From assembly GCA_965657795.1 (NCBI GenBank), contig CBFHQJ010000004.1, positions 1-64,000 of the forward strand: a stretch of DNA of 64,000 nt, in the 5' to 3' direction. The stretch's first letter is position 1. Each line of letters begins with the position of its first letter. This DNA is from SW10 sp965657795. Its GTDB lineage: Bacteria > Verrucomicrobiota > Verrucomicrobiia > Verrucomicrobiales > Akkermansiaceae. Under the pieces are notes generated by a model. The model ran no database searches, was not told the origin of the DNA, and saw only the letters and a program-made list of their open reading frames with translations. Positions 59,946 through 64,000 of the stretch are shown piece after piece. The translations under genes and the position numbers were made by a program.

Positions 59946-61688
59946 TCAAAATTTCCAATCTGCTCGATAGCCCCGGGTCAGGGGTGTCTTCAAAAGAGTC
60001 GCGCGCACCATCTCGATTGGCACGGGACCCAGCTTTAAGACTGTATCGTGGAACTCACGGGGTGAAATTTTTCCCTCCCCGACGGTCTGTTTGTAAAGCG
60101 CCCGTAGCTGCAAACCGCCGATCATGTATCCGCATTGATAGAGGGGCGAATAGGAATCGCCAATGTAGCGGCGCACTTCGCTGGTGGCGCCGGATTCTTC
60201 CAGGCCCACTTCATCGACGAGGAAGGCTATCATTTCCTGCGGAGTCATTTGGCCAAGGTGGAACTTCAGCGAAACAATGATCCGTGCGCAGCGGTGCGAG
60301 CGCCAAAACAACATCCCAATTCGTTCCTCCGGAGTGCGCGGGTAGTTGAGATCGTAAAGCAACATTTCCCAATGCAGCGCCCAACCTTCAACATAGAACG
60401 GGGTACGGAAGATACTGCGATGCGTCGCGTAGCGGGCGGCCATGAATCGCTGTAAGTGGTGGCCCGGAATGAGCTCATGTGGAATGACCGCACGAGTGAA
60501 GTGTCGGTTGTTTCCGCGTAAGCTCATGAGCTTCTTTTCGTGGCTCATTTCATCGGTCGGGTAGGCGATCCCGATGGCCTGCCCGAAATAAACCGCATAG
60601 GGCAGGGTCTCCTGCTGCTTCTTTCCGAGCATCTTCAAATACCAGGTTTCGGCACAAAGATCCGGCACCGTCACGAGCTCCCTCTTGTCGAGGAACTCCA
60701 TGGCATCCCTGGCGATCTCGGAGGCCAATTCATCCTGCTCCCCGGGAGTAACAAAGTCTTCCTTCACCTTCTCCAGAGCGTTGCCCCAGTCCCTTCCCAA
60801 TCCCATCTCGGCAGCGGCTTTTTCCATCTCGGCACGGCACCAGGCAAACTCACGTTCGCCAATCGCGAGCAACTCTTCCGGCGAGTAGGACAGCATTTCT
60901 ACCGCGAGGTCATCGGCCAATGCGGCCGCGCCGATCGGGTCGCCAACCAAGGGAGCCTCGCCCCCTTTTTTTCCACTCGTCACCAATTCGCCCAGCCGAT
61001 TTTGGTAAGCTTCGAGTTCTTTGACCAACTCTCCATAAGGTTGCTTGATCCACCACGAAAACTCCGGATCAAAGCCTGCATGGAAACGATACCAGCCATC
61101 GAGTTGTCGTTGTAATTCACCCAGGATCTTTTGCGTACGCAAGGCCAGCACTGCGGTCGTGACCAACCTTCCTGCCCCTTCTTCCAAAGCGACCCTTGCT
61201 TTGAGCTTCGAGACCGATTTTTGAATATTGACCAACTTCCCTGCTGTGGGTCGAGCCTCCATCGGGCCACGTTGCCGATACCCTTCATAGAGTTCCAGGA
61301 TGCCATTCTTGAAGCCGATCAAGTCCTCGATCTCCGCGAGCTTCTTCCGGTTTGTTGCCAATGATTTTTTCTCATATTCGAGGCGATGCCGCATCAAGAG
61401 GTAGTCGATCCGCCCTGTTTGTGAGAGGCCATCGAAGTCGATTTCCTCCAACGAAGCCATCGACTCGTCATGAAATTTCTCCAAGCGTTTGGCATGAGAA
61501 TCCGAGACCACCCGGTAGCCGTAAAAGCGAGCCAGCTCGTTACGATCGGTTTCGTATCGCTCAATCAATTCGGCAACCGAGCCGGAAGACCCCGCCTTTG
61601 CTGCTTCCTGAGCATTTCCCAAGATGGTCCAGGACAAGACGCCCGCTAAACCAAGCACGGCAACAAGCAGTGGTGAGAATCGTTTCAT
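59946..61688 (-). CDS. Exported DUF885 family peptidase-like protein
   Basis: A 580-residue DUF885 protein. The signal peptide (MKRFSPLLVAVLGLAGVLSW) indicates export. The diagnostic zinc-binding motif is VIPHELIPGHHLQRFMAARY, a variant of HExxH, with YVEGWALHWEMLLYD downstream providing the likely glutamate ligand region. The long helical N-terminal half is normal for the family. DUF885 members are thought to be metallopeptidases; activity is inferred. It stands alone, divergent from the propeller gene at 61822. Confidence 0.87.
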   Translation of the reverse strand: MKRFSPLLVAVLGLAGVLSWTILGNAQEAAKAGSSGSVAELIERYETDRNELARFYGYRVVSDSHAKRLEKFHDESMASLEEIDFDGLSQTGRIDYLLMRHRLEYEKKSLATNRKKLAEIEDLIGFKNGILELYEGYRQRGPMEARPTAGKLVNIQKSVSKLKARVALEEGAGRLVTTAVLALRTQKILGELQRQLDGWYRFHAGFDPEFSWWIKQPYGELVKELEAYQNRLGELVTSGKKGGEAPLVGDPIGAAALADDLAVEMLSYSPEELLAIGEREFAWCRAEMEKAAAEMGLGRDWGNALEKVKEDFVTPGEQDELASEIARDAMEFLDKRELVTVPDLCAETWYLKMLGKKQQETLPYAVYFGQAIGIAYPTDEMSHEKKLMSLRGNNRHFTRAVIPHELIPGHHLQRFMAARYATHRSIFRTPFYVEGWALHWEMLLYDLNYPRTPEERIGMLFWRSHRCARIIVSLKFHLGQMTPQEMIAFLVDEVGLEESGATSEVRRYIGDSYSPLYQCGYMIGGLQLRALYKQTVGEGKISPREFHDTVLKLGPVPIEMVRATLLKTPLTRGYRADWKF

Positions 61689-61821
61689 CGTTCCCAAGCC
61701 TCCCCTGAATCGCCGCAGGTGTCGAGAACGGGGATTTCCATGAAATTTCCACTTTCATCTGCTTATCATGATTACCAGAGTAGTAGGTCGATACTCCCCC
61801 TCCTTCGATCCAATCACTCCT

Positions 61822-63144
61822 ATGAAAACCTTCCTTATTTTTATCGCCTCCTCGATGTCACTTTTTGGTCAGGATCTTTGGCCAATGTTCCGTGGCGCTG
61901 ACTCGCGGGGCGTCTCGGAGAATACCGATTTGCCGGTCACTTGGTCCACGACAAAGAACATCGCCTGGAAGACCGATATTCCGGGCCGAGGTTGGTCGAG
62001 TCCCATCATTTGGGGTGATCGTGTTTTTGTCACGACGGTGGTGAACCAAGGAGAAACCGAGGCTCCGAAGAAGGGCCTCTATTTTGGTGGGAATCGACTG
62101 AAGATTCCCGACACCATTCATCATTGGAAAGTCCTTTGTCTCGATTTCGAATCCGGGAAAATCCTCTGGCAGAAGAATGTCCATGAGGGAAAGCCCAAAT
62201 CATCGATTCATCTTAAAAATTCCTATGCTTCGGAAACTCCGGTGACTGATGGTAAATTGGTTTACTGTTCGTTTGGGAATCGAGGTCTTTACGCGCTCGA
62301 TTTCAAAGGAGACGTGAAATGGTCCATAGACTATCCTGTTCACAAGACGCGGTATGGCTGGGGGACATCTTCCTCTCCGGTGTTGCACGGAAATCGGATC
62401 TACCTGGTCAATGACAATGAAGAAGACTCTTACCTCCTTGCATTGGATAAGAGGACGGGGAAAAAGATTTGGAGGACGCCCCGCTCCGAGAAATCCAATT
62501 GGTCGAATCCCTACATTTGGAAAAACGAGCTTCGTACCGAAATCATTGTTCCCGGATCGGGACGCACACGATCTTATGATCTCCAAGGTAAGGAACTCTG
62601 GTCCTTCAAAGGAATGTCCAGCATCACCATTGCAACCCCGTATTCTCACGATGGCCTGCTTTATCTTTCCTCGGGGTATGTCGGAGATGCCTCGCGGCCA
62701 CTCTACGCGATTCGTCCGGGCGCCAGCGGTGATATCTCAGTTACTAAAAAAGAAACCTCGAATGAGTTTATCGCGTGGAGTCGTTGGAAGGCAGCACCCT
62801 ACAATCCGTCCACGCTTCTTTACCAGGATCAGATCTATGTGTTGCTTGATCGTGGTTACCTCTCGGCAATCGATCCCAAAACGGGTGAAGATATTTATGG
62901 AAAAAACCGACTGCCCGGCTCCACTGGTTTTACCGCTTCACCATGGGCTTATCAGGGAATGATCTTCTGTCTGAATGAAGATGGAGGCACGAATGTCATC
63001 AAAGCCGGTAAAGAATTTTCTCTTATGCATACCAACCAACTGGGGGAGGATGATATGGGAATGGCAACTCCGGCCATTGCCGGTAAGAGTCTCATCATTC
63101 GGACGTCGGCCCGGATCTATTGCGTGAGAAAAGCGGGCAACTAA
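61822..63144 (+). CDS. Exported PQQ-binding-like beta-propeller protein, second copy
   Basis: A 440-residue secreted propeller. The signal peptide (MKTFLIFIASSMSLFGQ) leads to DLWPMFRGADSRGVSENTDL, the same opening as the protein at 27711-28982. Blades carry CLDFESGKILWQKNV, YALDFKGDVKWSIDY, ALDKRTGKKIWRTPR and AIDPKTGEDIYG. GRGWSSPIIWGDRVFVTT matches a segment of the homologue. No CxxCH or clear PQQ ligands were seen, so BamB-like scaffold and quinoprotein roles both remain possible. The start at 61822 was preferred to 61768 because it begins the signal peptide. Confidence 0.82.
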   Translation: MKTFLIFIASSMSLFGQDLWPMFRGADSRGVSENTDLPVTWSTTKNIAWKTDIPGRGWSSPIIWGDRVFVTTVVNQGETEAPKKGLYFGGNRLKIPDTIHHWKVLCLDFESGKILWQKNVHEGKPKSSIHLKNSYASETPVTDGKLVYCSFGNRGLYALDFKGDVKWSIDYPVHKTRYGWGTSSSPVLHGNRIYLVNDNEEDSYLLALDKRTGKKIWRTPRSEKSNWSNPYIWKNELRTEIIVPGSGRTRSYDLQGKELWSFKGMSSITIATPYSHDGLLYLSSGYVGDASRPLYAIRPGASGDISVTKKETSNEFIAWSRWKAAPYNPSTLLYQDQIYVLLDRGYLSAIDPKTGEDIYGKNRLPGSTGFTASPWAYQGMIFCLNEDGGTNVIKAGKEFSLMHTNQLGEDDMGMATPAIAGKSLIIRTSARIYCVRKAGN

Positions 63145-63190
63145 GAGGGTCGAAACAAGCGAATGTCTTCCCGCATCTCGCGGACCTGCG

Positions 63191-64000
63191 TCACCCTTTT
63201 TCCGGTGACCAATCGCTCCCGTCGGCGAAGACGGTTTTCCAGGTGTAGCTTTTTTTTGGGTCGTTGAGATTGGTGGTGATGAGTTTGCCGCCCTTCTTCA
63301 ATTTGTTGGCGCCGTATCCGGCGTGGCCGGTGGCGCGACCGTAAACCATCTCGATTCCCTGCCACGTTCCGCTGTAATCATTCACGTGATCGTGACCACA
63401 GAAGCAGGCTTTGACATCACCGAATTTCTTGAGCTTGGCGATGGCGCTACCGTCTTCACCGTAAGTGCAAACCGGTTCCTTGAAGATGCCTTTTGCGAGC
63501 TTCTTCTGCCAAACGGTATCGTATTGAAGCAGCGGAATATGAAGGAAGCACAAGACGGGTGAAGTGGCGGGCTTCTGCATGGTGAGCCATCTTTCCTGGG
63601 CTGCTTGCACCCCTTGCGTGGTGGTGTTGAGGCAGAGGAGCTCCATGAGCTGGCGGTCGTCTTCGCCATTGATGGAGATGCGGTAGTTCCCTCCATCGAG
63701 TCCTCCGCGATAGAGGCTGTTTTGTGCTTCGGTCAAGGTGACCTGCGCCGCGGCGTAGTCGTCGAGGAGGTCGTGATTGCCCCAGTTAAAGAGCCACGGT
63801 TTGCCGAGCGAGGTGATCTTCTCGAGAGCGTATTCGAAGAACTTTTGGCCTTGCCCCCGAGGGTTGTCACTCCAGAGGTCGCCGGTGATCGCGAGGAGGT
63901 GTGGATCGGTATTTTCGATCATCCGTTTCATGTCCACGACCGACTGCAAATCGGCTTTTTCGCCATAGTTTTCGCGGTCGCAGAAAAAGTGGATGTCGGT
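63191..64000 (-). CDS. Metallophosphoesterase, 5' end beyond the window
   Basis: At least 269 residues of a calcineurin-like phosphoesterase whose start lies beyond base 64000. The first readable residues, TDIHFFCDRENYGEKADLQS, include the D-x-H of the first metal motif; then ITGDLWSDNP (GD), NWGNHDLLDD (GNH), LHIPLLQYD (H) and FCGHDHVNDYSG (GHDH). These form a full dinuclear metal site. The C-terminus (YTWKTVFADGSDW) is typical of purple-acid-phosphatase-like members of PVC genomes. A signal peptide is likely but not visible. Confidence 0.85.
   Translation of the reverse strand, partial: TDIHFFCDRENYGEKADLQSVVDMKRMIENTDPHLLAITGDLWSDNPRGQGQKFFEYALEKITSLGKPWLFNWGNHDLLDDYAAAQVTLTEAQNSLYRGGLDGGNYRISINGEDDRQLMELLCLNTTTQGVQAAQERWLTMQKPATSPVLCFLHIPLLQYDTVWQKKLAKGIFKEPVCTYGEDGSAIAKLKKFGDVKACFCGHDHVNDYSGTWQGIEMVYGRATGHAGYGANKLKKGGKLITTNLNDPKKSYTWKTVFADGSDWSPEKG

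Noticed and set aside
1..64000. rRNA, tRNA, prophage, toxin-antitoxin or restriction systems
   Set aside because: Looked for by reading for conserved signatures; none was recognised. A covariance-model search would be needed to exclude small RNAs.

Overview
The window looks like a chromosome segment from a free-living member of the Verrucomicrobiota, or less likely another PVC-superphylum lineage such as Planctomycetota. The evidence is the density of PVC-specific secreted families: PSCyt1/PSCyt2/PSD1 cytochrome proteins with DUF1501 partners, DUF1592-type cytochrome proteins with DUF1552 partners, PVC-type propeller/haem proteins, CotH/lamin-tail proteins, formylglycine sulfatases, SGNH acetylesterases, and a PEP-CTERM protein. 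No rRNA, tRNA, CRISPR array or phage was seen. Most genes encode exported proteins (Sec or Tat-like leaders), and the common theme is extracytoplasmic breakdown of sulfated, acetylated polysaccharide coupled to small c-type cytochromes.

Layout. 0.2-1.8 kb: an IS91-family (HUH) transposase. 2.1-14.6 kb (+): two DUF1592-type haem proteins, two DUF1552 proteins and a 1437-residue CotH/lamin-tail protein, probably one operon. 14.8-21.4 kb (-): a tight five-gene operon of sulfatase, DJ-1/PfpI protein, sugar isomerase-like protein, five-haem cytochrome and propeller dehydrogenase-like protein. It diverges from a XylR-type (sugar-binding domain plus AraC HTH) regulator at 21.5 kb. 23.0-27.6 kb (+): a decaying PSD1-DUF1501 operon, with an in-frame TGA in the first gene, an in-frame TAG in the second, no good start codon, and a stump of an endonuclease/phosphatase-family gene behind it. 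27.7-34.1 kb: PQQ-like propeller, alpha/beta hydrolase, PEP-CTERM protein, choice-of-anchor protein, metallophosphoesterase. 34.2-39.2 kb (+): three SGNH acetylesterase genes in a row, the third fused to a propeller, helical repeats and a c-type haem domain. 39.3-48.0 kb: a second sulfatase, thioredoxin, an orphan protein, a Gfo/Idh/MocA oxidoreductase, and an intact DUF1501/PSD1 pair. 48.1-50.2 kb: an OmpR-type two-component system. 50.2-54.6 kb: beta-helix protein, small exported protein, phospholipase-D-like protein, MBG-repeat protein. 54.8-58.3 kb (-): an ECF sigma factor locus. 58.4-64.0 kb: HD hydrolase, membrane protein, DUF885 peptidase-like protein, second PQQ-like propeller, and a metallophosphoesterase cut by the window end.

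The most interesting part is the ECF locus. The sequence (T/A)GTAAC-N17-CGTC occurs three times on the minus strand: just upstream of the sigma gene, upstream of a membrane-anchored Spy/CpxP-like protein, and upstream of an exported EF-hand protein with a nine-copy Asn/Gly-rich tail. It reads as a self-contained autoregulated envelope/calcium-related stress regulon. The EF-hand gene and the neighbouring MBG-repeat gene both lack a normal start codon although their open frames include convincing signal peptides. All functions are inferred from sequence reading; no database search was run.
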